DNA of 5,987 nucleotides, taken from an uncultured Ruminococcus sp. (GTDB lineage: Bacteria; Bacillota; Clostridia; Oscillospirales; Ruminococcaceae). The notes below the pieces were generated by a model. The model did no database searches. It saw only the letters and a list, made by a program, of their open reading frames with translations, and was not told the origin of the DNA. Positions 1-5,821 of this stretch are shown here, piece by piece (positions within the stretch are counted from its first letter, which is position 1; each line of letters starts with the position of its first letter). The stretch lies in contig CAMHBN010000128.1 of the NCBI GenBank assembly GCA_946183385.1, positions 1 through 5,987 on the forward strand. The letters run 5' to 3'. The translations under genes and the position numbers were made by a program.

Positions 1-1084
1 AGCTTATCATCGTGAAGGTGTGTCCCGCCGAGTCGTGTATCTCCTGCGCGATGCGGTTGCGCTCCTGCTCGAGCGAGAGCTTCTTCTCCGCGGCGAGGAG
101 CTCGTAATACTCCGACACGTTGTTGACGAGGATTATGCTCGCGATACGCTCGCCTTTCTTGTTGGTGCAGAAATTCTGCCTGATATTGTAGAATGCGCCC
201 TCGTAGGAAAGCTCGCTGGAGGTCATATCCCTGCTGAGCTCGGTGCCCGTTTTTTCCTTGACGGCAGCTATGAGCTCGTCGAGCGTCGCGCCCGTTCCCA
301 CGGATATGAGCGTTTCCGCGTACCTGTTCTTGTAGGTCATTATGTCGTCAGCGTCGAATACCATAACGGCACTGTCTATGCTGTCGATGGTGTCATTGAT
401 AGCGATACGGTTGACGTTGAGCAGCCCGAAACGGCTTATCGCGATAAGTATCATCACGACCGAAAAAGCAAAGAAAAGCGGGGTCAGCTCGATACTCGTA
501 TCAATTATCTTCGTGACGGTCAGCGTGTTGATACACAGCGGTACGGCTATCGCAAGCGCTATCAGCACCGACTGGCTCGTCATGCGGCGGCTGCTCTGCG
601 AGTGCTTGATGAACATCAGGCTTATGCCGCCGAGTATCAGCACATAGTAGGTTATCTGCGACAGGTAGTAAAGCCGTCCGCAGACGATATTCCCGTACTC
701 GAATACCGAGTAGTACATCCTGTGCAGCGGGTTTGTTATGACACACGTGAAGAAGAAAACCGATATCACAGGCAGCAGATAGCTCGGCTTGCGGAGATAG
801 GCGCGGTAGTCGGAATACTCCGCCGCGAACATCATCCACGACGGTGCAAACATACTTATGCCGACGTTTCCCACGACAAACGCTATCCAGAGCTGCTGTG
901 TGTTCACGGAGTAAAGCTTCATCAGCTGAGACACCAGCCATATCATGACCGCTGCCTGACAAAGCACGAACAGCCTCGTCAGACGGTTGCCGTTTCCGCG
1001 CACAAGCACCCATATCACCGTACCTGTCATGCCCGCAAGTCCCAGCAGCAACAGCAGCATCGGTACAAGATTCATCCTAATCAT
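1..1084 (-). CDS. 7TM sensor histidine kinase, HisKA_3 type (C-terminus cut by window edge)
   Basis: This is a membrane sensor kinase that should autophosphorylate on a histidine and pass the phosphate to a NarL/LuxR-type response regulator. I translated it directly from the minus strand: 361 codons are open from 1084 to the left edge. About seven hydrophobic segments occupy residues 7-220, with a TNPLHRMYY stretch near 117-125 that is typical of the N-terminal 7TM sensor domain of histidine kinases. Residues about 228-325 look like a PAS-like domain (VMVFDADDIMTYKNRY near 240). The sequence then enters a HisKA_3 dimerisation helix, RNRIAQEIHDSAGHTFTM, with H350 as the expected phospho-acceptor. 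The HATPase_c domain must lie beyond the window. The start at 1084 is chosen because AAAGGAG (1098-1092) sits 7 bases upstream; Met4 is a weaker alternative. It begins 20 bases after the HAD gene stop, so it is probably co-transcribed with it. The sensed signal is unknown. Confidence 0.9.
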   Translation of the reverse strand, partial: MIRMNLVPMLLLLLGLAGMTGTVIWVLVRGNGNRLTRLFVLCQAAVMIWLVSQLMKLYSVNTQQLWIAFVVGNVGISMFAPSWMMFAAEYSDYRAYLRKPSYLLPVISVFFFTCVITNPLHRMYYSVFEYGNIVCGRLYYLSQITYYVLILGGISLMFIKHSQSSRRMTSQSVLIALAIAVPLCINTLTVTKIIDTSIELTPLFFAFSVVMILIAISRFGLLNVNRIAINDTIDSIDSAVMVFDADDIMTYKNRYAETLISVGTGATLDELIAAVKEKTGTELSRDMTSSELSYEGAFYNIRQNFCTNKKGERIASIILVNNVSEYYELLAAEKKLSLEQERNRIAQEIHDSAGHTFTMIS

Positions 1085-1104
1085 TGCTCCGCTCCTTTAC
1101 GGCT

Positions 1105-2001
1105 TCATTCATTTTCAGGGTGCTTCTGTGCCCTCTCCGCCTTGCAGCCGAAGTGGAAGTCCTCAAGCACCTCGTTAGCGGCTGTACGGTCGATTATCGT
1201 CTTCACGAGCCTGTCGAGCTCCGAGCCGTCGGTATAGTCTGCGGGAGCAAAGTACCTGATACGGTTGTCGTGGAGCATCTTGTACACCTTCGACTTGTCG
1301 AGCGTGCCGCTGTCGTACACGCCGATGGAGTGTCCGCCGTTCGTGTTGACGAGCTTCATGCACGGGATATCGGTATCGCTGTCGCCGATGTAGACCATAT
1401 TCCTGAACGGCACACGGAGCTCCTCGGGAGCGAAAAAGTCGTTCACGCCCGAATCATTTACGTCGAGCACGCCCTTTTCTATCCTGAACAGGAACTGCGT
1501 CTTGTTGGTATAATTGACCACCTGCGCGGGCCATATCGGTACGCCCTTGTCGTCGAACATGAACGAGCTCGCGTATATCTTCTCGAATGCGCCGTTTCTC
1601 GCGACAGATGTGCCCTCTATCATTTCCTTCAAGCCCGACGAAATTATGTAGTGCTCGACAATAACGCCGTGCTCCGAGCCGTAATCGCGGATACGCCCGA
1701 ACCACTCCTCCACGCCGTCGAAGAGCTTTACCCTCGAACCGTATTCTTGAAGGCTCTTTTTCGTGAGCACGATACGACCTCTCGCCTCATGCACCATCTT
1801 GAACATATATGCGAGGTTGGAGTCCATCTCGTTAGCCTCGGCGAGCTCGTCGGTCTCCTTCCAGAACGACGGTATATCGCCGTCGTAGACCGACTGTATG
1901 TAGCCCTGCGCCTGCATATCGTCGGGCGAGAGCGTCTTGTCAAAGTCGTAGCATATGGCGAGGACGGGCTTGTTCCCCTTGGTTTTTCTTTCGGCAGTCA
2001 T
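1105..2001 (-). CDS. HAD-superfamily phosphohydrolase
   Basis: This is a predicted cytoplasmic phosphatase of the haloacid dehalogenase superfamily, 298 residues, substrate unknown. All four HAD motifs are visible. Motif I is CYDFDKTLSP, with nucleophile D19 and acid/base D21. Motif II is HYIISSG, with S121 or S122. Motif III is probably K167 in NYTNKTQ. Motif IV is GDSDTDIP, with D207 and D211 as Mg2+ ligands. The long, mostly helical segment 27-105 between motifs I and II fits a type C1 cap, as in phosphoserine-phosphatase-like members. The region after 215 is a C-terminal extension with no motif I recognise. There is no signal peptide or membrane helix. The start at 2001 has an AGGAGG ribosome binding site 7 bases upstream. 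The gene has its own promoter and a hairpin in its leader. The sensor kinase follows after 20 bases, so the two probably share a transcript. A role in small-molecule dephosphorylation is inferred from family only. Confidence 0.9.
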   Translation of the reverse strand: MTAERKTKGNKPVLAICYDFDKTLSPDDMQAQGYIQSVYDGDIPSFWKETDELAEANEMDSNLAYMFKMVHEARGRIVLTKKSLQEYGSRVKLFDGVEEWFGRIRDYGSEHGVIVEHYIISSGLKEMIEGTSVARNGAFEKIYASSFMFDDKGVPIWPAQVVNYTNKTQFLFRIEKGVLDVNDSGVNDFFAPEELRVPFRNMVYIGDSDTDIPCMKLVNTNGGHSIGVYDSGTLDKSKVYKMLHDNRIRYFAPADYTDGSELDRLVKTIIDRTAANEVLEDFHFGCKAERAQKHPENE

Positions 2002-2021
2002 GTTTCATCCTCCTGAAAAAG

Positions 2022-2059
2022 TGTTCCCGAGCAAGCGTTTTTCACCTGCTCGGGAAACA
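2022..2059 (-). terminator. Terminator-like hairpin in the leader of the HAD gene
   Basis: Read on the minus strand, the arms TGTTTCCCGAGCA (2059-2047) and TGCTCGGGAACA (2033-2022) pair over 12 bp with one bulged T. The loop is 13 bases. One base after the stem comes a TTTTT run (2020-2016), and then the AGGAGG of the HAD gene. The shape is that of an intrinsic terminator. It lies downstream of the predicted HAD promoter start site (about 2065), so it could end transcripts coming from the sdpI-like gene and also attenuate the HAD transcript. It could instead simply be a 5'-stabilising stem. Confidence 0.6.
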
Positions 2060-2071
2060 ATGCTTTATTCT

Positions 2072-2100
2072 ATTTTACCATAACCGTGAGGAATAGTCAA
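2072..2100 (-). promoter_or_regulatory. SigA/sigma70-type promoter for the HAD-kinase genes
   Basis: On the minus strand, TTGACT (2100-2095) and TAAAAT (2077-2072) are separated by exactly 17 bases. A TGG precedes the -10 box, giving an extended -10 element. The expected transcription start is near 2065, leaving a leader of about 64 bases that contains the hairpin at 2059-2022. The -35 box begins only 14 bases after the stop codon of the sdpI-like gene. Confidence 0.75.
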
Positions 2101-2114
2101 TCGCAATGCATAGC

Positions 2115-2750
2115 TCAATCTTTCTTTTTACCGAGGTAGTATATCGCCTCACCGTATATCGCGGGCACGAACACTGCCGCCATAATTATCACGAACGTGG
2201 TGATGTACAGTCCGAGCAGTGTTGTCATCACTCCCGCGATACCGCCGAATGTGACCGTAAAGCCCGCAAAGCGGTGAGTCCTGTGCCATATCTCCTCGCT
2301 CGCGAGCGTGTGGGGAGTGCGTATGCCGAATATCCAGTTCTTGCGTATCTTGGGCATATAGTTGCCGAAGAATACCATAAAGACGGAAGCGAACAGGCAA
2401 GCCGCAAAGCGCATATCCTTCAGCTTGCCGAGAGCGGCAAGGAGTACGGCGAGCTGAGCCAAGATGAACAGCAGCGGGAACATCACACGCACTACAGCGG
2501 GCAGCTTCCCGCCTGTACCGCGCTTTTCGAGCCGCCGCATATAGATACAGCAGAGCAGTATCACCACCGCGAATATTATCGGCATACCGAACACCACAAA
2601 GGCTTTCGGATTCGTGCCCGTCGGACCGTTCGTCATGCTCCAGCTCGTTACTATCCTGTCAGGGAGCCTGTCATATACGGCAACTCCGAATACTATCATG
2701 CAAAGGCAGAGAACCACTGAGATGATGTCACTCATTTTCAGATTCTTCAT
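2115..2750 (-). CDS. sdpI: SdpI-family membrane protein (immunity/signal-transduction protein)
   Basis: This is a polytopic membrane protein of the SdpI family, 211 residues; Bacillus subtilis SdpI is about the same length. In Bacillus, SdpI protects against the SdpC toxin and, when toxin is present, holds the repressor SdpR at the membrane. The N-terminal part (about 8-65) is a DUF1648-type region with LPDRIVTSW at 29-37. The C-terminal half carries the SdpI signature, GNYMPKIRKNWIFGIRTP at 129-146 followed by EEIWHRTHRFAG at 152-163. About six membrane helices are predicted (8-26, 51-71, 86-108, 113-128, 163-181, 183-204). The start at 2750 is supported by GGAGG (2764-2760) with a 9-base spacer; Met6 is possible. 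The gene overlaps the end of the sdpR-like gene by 23 bases, implying translational coupling. No sdpC toxin is nearby, so the ligand here may be a different peptide. The family is certain; function by analogy is likely but not proven. Confidence 0.92.
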   Translation of the reverse strand: MKNLKMSDIISVVLCLCMIVFGVAVYDRLPDRIVTSWSMTNGPTGTNPKAFVVFGMPIIFAVVILLCCIYMRRLEKRGTGGKLPAVVRVMFPLLFILAQLAVLLAALGKLKDMRFAACLFASVFMVFFGNYMPKIRKNWIFGIRTPHTLASEEIWHRTHRFAGFTVTFGGIAGVMTTLLGLYITTFVIIMAAVFVPAIYGEAIYYLGKKKD

Positions 2751-3036
2751 TCTCCTGCACCTCCTTTTCCGTCTTGTCGCCCGTGAACTGCGAGAGCCAC
2801 AGCATTATCTCCTCAAAAACCGAGGTGTTGAGCGAGTAGTAGATGAAGTTTTTTTCCTTTGTCTCGTAAATGAGATCGGCATTTTTCAGCTGTTTCAGGT
2901 GGTACGAGACAGTCGCGCCCGTCATATCAAAATGCGACGCTATATCACCAGCCGACAGCCGTCCCTTTTTCAGCATGGCGAGTATCTCTCGCCGTACGGG
3001 GTCGGACAGAGCCTTGAATGTTTCGGGGAATCCCAT
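2728..3036 (-). CDS. sdpR: SdpR-like ArsR-family winged-helix repressor
   Basis: This is a 102-residue DNA-binding repressor of the ArsR/SmtB fold, closest in pattern to Bacillus SdpR. FKALSDPVRREILAML (7-22) is the usual first helix pair. The helix-turn-helix spans about 30-56, with the recognition helix in TGATVSYHLKQL (39-50). The wing lies at about 57-68 and ends in FIYYSLN. There are no cysteines and no obvious metal-ligand motif, so metal sensing is unlikely, in line with SdpR rather than ArsR proper. A strongly acidic tail (about 87-102) is encoded over the ribosome binding site and start of the next gene. The start at 3036 has AAAGGAG 6 bases upstream. It lies 16 bases after the CPBP gene and overlaps the sdpI-like gene, the same order as Bacillus sdpR-sdpI. 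By analogy it should repress its own operon and be relieved by capture at SdpI. Whether it binds the palindromes at 5650-5725 is inference. Confidence 0.92.
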   Translation of the reverse strand: MGFPETFKALSDPVRREILAMLKKGRLSAGDIASHFDMTGATVSYHLKQLKNADLIYETKEKNFIYYSLNTSVFEEIMLWLSQFTGDKTEKEVQENEESENE

Positions 3037-3052
3037 TTTCCGCTCCTTTCTT

Positions 3053-3712
3053 TCAGAAAAGCCCTGCCCATACAGGTATCATAAAGTCATATATACCGTG
3101 CATGAGAATAAGCGACAAAAGCGAAAAGCCCTTTACATATTTTCGTGTGAAACAGAAGATAAGACCTATCACCGCAGTGAAGATCACCTGCGCGATATCG
3201 CCCCCGAGGATGTGATAGAATCCGAACATCAGCGACGAAACAGCTATTGCGGCAGCTTCTCCGCCTATGCGGTGCAGCCTGTTAAAGAAGTACCCGCGGA
3301 ATATGAGCTCCTCGGCGACAGCCGTGCCGATTATGTCCGACACGAGGTAGTACACCGCTATCCACAGCTTTCTGTAGGTGCCGTCGGTGTAGATGTACTC
3401 CTTGAAGCCGAGCGCGAACGGTATGAGCATCAGCACCACGGACATTACAAATCCCGCCGCTATACCGAGCAGCACCTGCCGTCCGAGCCTTTCACGTGTC
3501 GGCAGGAACTCACGGAAGCTCTCACCGCGTATCCGCATAATCACAGCCACCGCAGCAAGCGGCAGCCACTGTACGAATATAAATAAAGGTATCTTTGCCG
3601 CCGTCGGGAGCGCAGTCATCACCCTCAGGCTGATTATTGCCGCATAAACGAGCAGCCATACTCCCGCCGCCGCAGCCGCGAGCCACAGGAGCTCTTTCTT
3701 CTTGTTGGTCAT
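3053..3712 (-). CDS. CPBP (CAAX/Abi) family intramembrane metalloprotease
   Basis: This is a 219-residue integral membrane protein of the CPBP (CAAX protease and bacteriocin-processing, 'Abi') family. Members cleave within the membrane, and some act in bacteriocin maturation or self-immunity. All core motifs are visible. Motif 1 is VAEELIFRGYFFNRL, with E134, E135 and R139. Motif 2 is FGFYH, with F163 and H167. Motif 3 is HGIYDF, with H205 and D209. The catalytic glutamates and histidines are all intact. Several hydrophobic helices cover about 9-32, 41-59, 80-101, 116-134, 152-168, 172-189 and 195-213. The start at 3712 follows an AGGAGG (3721-3716) with a short 3-4-base spacer. The gene begins 40 bases after the ABC permease stop and ends 16 bases before the SdpR-like gene. 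That placement next to an immunity pair supports a role in peptide resistance or processing. The substrate is unknown. Confidence 0.92.
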   Translation of the reverse strand: MTNKKKELLWLAAAAAGVWLLVYAAIISLRVMTALPTAAKIPLFIFVQWLPLAAVAVIMRIRGESFREFLPTRERLGRQVLLGIAAGFVMSVVLMLIPFALGFKEYIYTDGTYRKLWIAVYYLVSDIIGTAVAEELIFRGYFFNRLHRIGGEAAAIAVSSLMFGFYHILGGDIAQVIFTAVIGLIFCFTRKYVKGFSLLSLILMHGIYDFMIPVWAGLF

Positions 3713-3752
3713 ATTTCCTCCTGATATTTTACATCATTCATATGATACGGGC

Positions 3753-4523
3753 TCACACCTGCCGCCTGTGCGTCAGCGGAAGAGCCGCGAGCACCAGCAC
3801 TGCCGATATCGCCGCAGTTATCACGGCTGCCGCGGTGTAGTCGGACGGCACGAGCTCGCCCTTGTACAGCGGTGCGCTGTCGCACAGACGCGTCGGGAGG
3901 TACTCCTTAGCCCTGCTGTACAGACCCGCCATAGTCATCGCGAAGTAGACCGCTCCGCAGCCGAGGAGCACCTGTGCTCCCGAGCCGGCAAACGACGAAA
4001 AGAAGACTATACAGCATATCATCAGCACGCCGAACAGCCACCAGCAGAAGCACGCGAATCCGAGCCTGTTCACGGCGGAATTGTCCCAGTACCAGTCGCT
4101 GTAGAAGTAGGTTATCCCGTAGCAGAGCCACAGTCCCGCGCTCCACGTGAGGAGCATAGCCGCGAGCTTTGACAGCACGACTGAGCCGCGCGAGAGTCCC
4201 TTTGTCAGCAGAGGTATCAGCGTGCCCTTCGTATATTCCGAGGTGTATATCCCGCCGAACATTATCAGCATAACTATCAGCGCCATAGGCATATTCTTCA
4301 CGAACTGCGTCCACGAATCGAGAGCCGTCACCTTCACCTCACCGAGCACTATCCCCTGCTCGGACAGCTCGTCCGCCATCAGTTCAAACAGCTTGGGAGT
4401 GAGCTTCGCGACCGCGGGATTCATTATCCCGACTATCACGAATACGGCGAGCAGTATCATCAGGCGCTTCGTCCTCACGAGCTCGCGGACTTCCTTCTCA
4501 AAAAAAGCGACAAACCCTTTCAT
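3753..4523 (-). CDS. ABC-2 type transporter permease (YxlG-like)
   Basis: This is the membrane subunit of an ABC exporter, 256 residues and close to the size of Bacillus YxlG. An N-terminal amphipathic stretch with FFEKEVRELVRTKRL (7-21) leads into the first membrane helix (about 21-38). An extracytoplasmic loop follows (about 40-77), then five more helices (about 78-95, 118-140, 158-178, 183-203, 228-250). The conserved ABC-2 segment GIYTSEYTKGTLIPLLTKG (91-109) is the typical stretch after the second helix, probably at the contact with the ATPase. Its ATG overlaps the TGA of the ATPase gene by four bases (ATGA, 4523-4520), so the two are translationally coupled and should form one complex. 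The exported or expelled substrate is not readable from the sequence. The neighbours suggest a peptide or another membrane-active compound. Confidence 0.9.
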   Translation of the reverse strand: MKGFVAFFEKEVRELVRTKRLMILLAVFVIVGIMNPAVAKLTPKLFELMADELSEQGIVLGEVKVTALDSWTQFVKNMPMALIVMLIMFGGIYTSEYTKGTLIPLLTKGLSRGSVVLSKLAAMLLTWSAGLWLCYGITYFYSDWYWDNSAVNRLGFACFCWWLFGVLMICCIVFFSSFAGSGAQVLLGCGAVYFAMTMAGLYSRAKEYLPTRLCDSAPLYKGELVPSDYTAAAVITAAISAVLVLAALPLTHRRQV

Positions 4524-5419
4524 TTGCCTATCACCTCCATGAAGATGTCCTCGAGGTCGGATTCGTGCCTTTCAAGGCGTGTTATCGGTATATTCTGTGC
4601 CGCAAGAAAAGCCATGAGCTCGGAGCAGTCGCTGTCCGAAGCCTTCGGGAAGATGAGCTTTCCCTCCCTGAGCTCAGCCGCGGGAAAAGCCGCCTTCAAT
4701 TTATCGGTGTCGGAGCTCATCGCGAGCGAGAGCTCGAGAGCCGTGTCGCCCTTCATCGCGCGTATCTCGTCGATACCGCCCTCGAAAGCAGTCTTTCCGC
4801 CTTCAAGAAACGCCACACGGCTGCAAATCCTTTCCACATCGGAGAGTATATGCGTTGAAAAGATGACGGAGGTCTGCTCCTTTGCGGCGCTGATGATGTC
4901 AAGTATCTCCTTCCTGCCGACGGGGTCGAGGGCAGATGTCGGCTCATCGAGAATGAGGAGCTTCGGGCGGTTGATGAGAGCCTGCGCGATACCGAGACGC
5001 TGCTTCATACCGCGGGAATAGCCCTTTATGCGGTGGCTTTCCTTGTCGAGCCCGACAAGCTCCAGCAGCTCGGAGCTCCGCTTTTTGACGTCGCCTCTGT
5101 CCATACCCGTTATCCTGCCACAGAGCGCAAGGTACTCGCGGGCGTTCATATAGCCGTAGAACTCGGGGACATCGGGCAGATAGCCGATACAGCCGTTTGT
5201 CGGCGTGTTGCCGTAGCTGACCCTCTGTCCGCAGACGTCTATCTCGCCGCCGTCCGTTTCGAGCAGCCCGAGCACCGCGCGCATAGTGGTGGTCTTGCCC
5301 GCGCCGTTCCTGCCGATAAAGCCGAAAACACAGTTTTCGGGCACGGAAAAGCTCACACCGTCGAGGACTTTTTTGCTCCCGAAGCTCTTGTGTATCTCCT
5401 TAACTTCAAGCACGTTCAT
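4520..5419 (-). CDS. ABC transporter ATP-binding protein (YxlF-like)
   Basis: This is the nucleotide-binding subunit of the exporter, 299 residues, similar in size and order to Bacillus YxlF. Walker A is GRNGAGKT (36-43), the signature is YSRGMKQR (134-141), Walker B is LLILDEP (154-160), the D-loop is SALD (162-165) and the H-loop histidine is H190. The Q-loop position has D83 (GYLPDVPEFYG) instead of glutamine, which I believe recurs in this drug/peptide-exporter subgroup. A C-terminal domain of about 75 residues ends in LEDIFMEVIG, typical of DrrA/CcmA-like ATPases. The start at 5419 is 6 bases beyond the stop of the small upstream gene, and its GAGGAG ribosome binding site lies inside that gene's last codons, 9 bases from the ATG. 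Catalytic residues are intact, so an active ATPase is expected. Confidence 0.94.
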   Translation of the reverse strand: MNVLEVKEIHKSFGSKKVLDGVSFSVPENCVFGFIGRNGAGKTTTMRAVLGLLETDGGEIDVCGQRVSYGNTPTNGCIGYLPDVPEFYGYMNAREYLALCGRITGMDRGDVKKRSSELLELVGLDKESHRIKGYSRGMKQRLGIAQALINRPKLLILDEPTSALDPVGRKEILDIISAAKEQTSVIFSTHILSDVERICSRVAFLEGGKTAFEGGIDEIRAMKGDTALELSLAMSSDTDKLKAAFPAAELREGKLIFPKASDSDCSELMAFLAAQNIPITRLERHESDLEDIFMEVIGK

Positions 5420-5425
5420 ATCATG

Positions 5426-5632
5426 TTACTCCTCTTCCCTGCCGAAAATAAAGTACAGTATCGGACCGATGAAATTCATTCCTACAATCACGACAATCAG
5501 CCATACAACGCGGTTTCCGTGCTTGTAGTTCTTATGCTTGAAGATGTGAAAAAGCGAATAGCCGAGCAGCGAGAACTGCACGATGACAAGCGGGATAAGA
5601 AGCGGTAAATACTCTCTCAGTTCAGTGTTCAT
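5426..5632 (-). CDS. Small two-helix membrane protein, PLDc_N domain (YxlE-like)
   Basis: This is a 68-residue membrane protein made almost entirely of a PLDc_N (phospholipase D N-terminal-like) domain. One hydrophobic helix covers about 9-31 and a second about 43-63. Between them is a short basic segment, FKHKNYKHGNR, and the end is the characteristic GPILYFIFGR (56-65). No phospholipase catalytic domain follows; stand-alone copies are common. In Bacillus the similar YxlE sits just before the ABC pair YxlF-YxlG, exactly as here, so an accessory or regulatory role for the transporter is likely. It is the first gene of the operon. AAGGAGG (5646-5640) lies 7 bases before the ATG, and the promoter and twin palindromes sit just upstream. 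Molecular function is unknown. Confidence 0.88.
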   Translation of the reverse strand: MNTELREYLPLLIPLVIVQFSLLGYSLFHIFKHKNYKHGNRVVWLIVVIVGMNFIGPILYFIFGREEE

Positions 5633-5649
5633 AGCAAGACCTCCTTGGC

Positions 5650-5669
5650 ATTTAGAAGATTTTCTAAAT
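5650..5669. promoter_or_regulatory. Operator-like palindrome O1, over the operon start site
   Basis: This is a perfect inverted repeat, ATTTAGAA-4-TTCTAAAT, 20 bases in total. It begins 2 bases downstream of the -10 box of the minus-strand promoter and covers the expected transcription start (about 5665). A repressor bound here would block transcription initiation. The same half-sites recur at 5706-5725; only the four central bases differ. As RNA it could also form a weak A+U-rich stem in the leader. Confidence 0.8.
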
Positions 5670-5671
5670 AG

Positions 5672-5700
5672 ATTATATCAGCACAGTCAGCGGTTGTCAA
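5672..5700 (-). promoter_or_regulatory. Consensus SigA/sigma70 promoter of the six-gene operon
   Basis: On the minus strand, TTGACA (5700-5695) and TATAAT (5677-5672) both match consensus exactly and are 17 bases apart. A TGA just before the -10 box adds an extended -10 element. The start site should fall near 5665, giving a leader of roughly 33 bases before the ATG at 5632. A promoter this close to ideal would be very active unless repressed, which fits the operator-like palindromes on both sides. Confidence 0.88.
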
Positions 5701-5705
5701 TAGCT

Positions 5706-5725
5706 ATTTAGAATAATTTCTAAAT
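5706..5725. promoter_or_regulatory. Operator-like palindrome O2, upstream of the -35 box
   Basis: This is a second perfect ATTTAGAA-4-TTCTAAAT palindrome. It ends 5 bases upstream of the -35 box of the operon promoter. Its centre is 56 bases from the centre of the palindrome at 5650-5669, so two bound repressor dimers would flank RNA polymerase on the promoter. It is about 100 bases from the divergent plus-strand promoter, so control of that promoter is less obvious. Confidence 0.78.
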
Positions 5726-5757
5726 ATTTGTTTGCACTATATAACATCTTCTGTCAA

Positions 5758-5798
5758 GACAAAATGTATAATAGTACGAGCTTATACCCCGTTTTGTC
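5758..5798. repeat. Interrupted inverted repeat in the divergent intergenic region
   Basis: Two nested arms pair. The outer arm is GACAAAA (5758-5764) with TTTTGTC (5792-5798), and the inner arm is GTATAA (5766-5771) with TTATAC (5782-5787). The asymmetric internal loop has one base on one side and four on the other, and the apical loop has 10 bases. A TTTTT run follows at 5803-5807 on the plus strand. It may be a binding site or a weak stem-loop. The stem is A+T-rich, and no gene ends just upstream on the plus strand that would need a terminator. Confidence 0.4.
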
Positions 5799-5821
5799 CG
5801 AGTTTTTCCTAAAATATGGGT

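Noticed and set aside
20..1237. Long plus-strand open frame of 405 codons
   Set aside because: It is antisense to the sensor kinase and the end of the HAD gene, has a low-complexity Arg/His/Gln-rich translation and no recognisable motif. The minus-strand frame shows clear kinase motifs and a ribosome binding site.
1084..2016. Plus-strand open frame of 310 codons
   Set aside because: It is an exact shadow of the HAD phosphatase, whose four catalytic motifs are on the minus strand. The antisense frame arises from the G/C-biased third positions of the real gene.
2106..2720. Plus-strand open frame of 204 codons
   Set aside because: It is antisense to the sdpI-like gene. The translation is rich in His, Tyr and Arg with no domain, while the opposite strand encodes a clear SdpI signature.
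3726..3746. Internal promoter or operator upstream of the CPBP gene (TAAAAT and ATCAT-4-ATGAT on the minus strand)
   Set aside because: There is no acceptable -35 box at 16-18 bases from TAAAAT. The 5-base inverted repeat is short and unlike the O1/O2 half-site. Transcription through from the upstream operon promoter is the simpler reading.
5752..5757. Second minus-strand TTGACA upstream of the operon
   Set aside because: The bases 16-18 positions downstream do not resemble a -10 box, so I do not call a second promoter.
5767..5772. TATAAT as a second plus-strand -10 box
   Set aside because: No -35-like hexamer lies 16-18 bases upstream and the preceding TG is not at the extended -10 spacing. 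The pair at 5822-5849 is better and closer to the gene.
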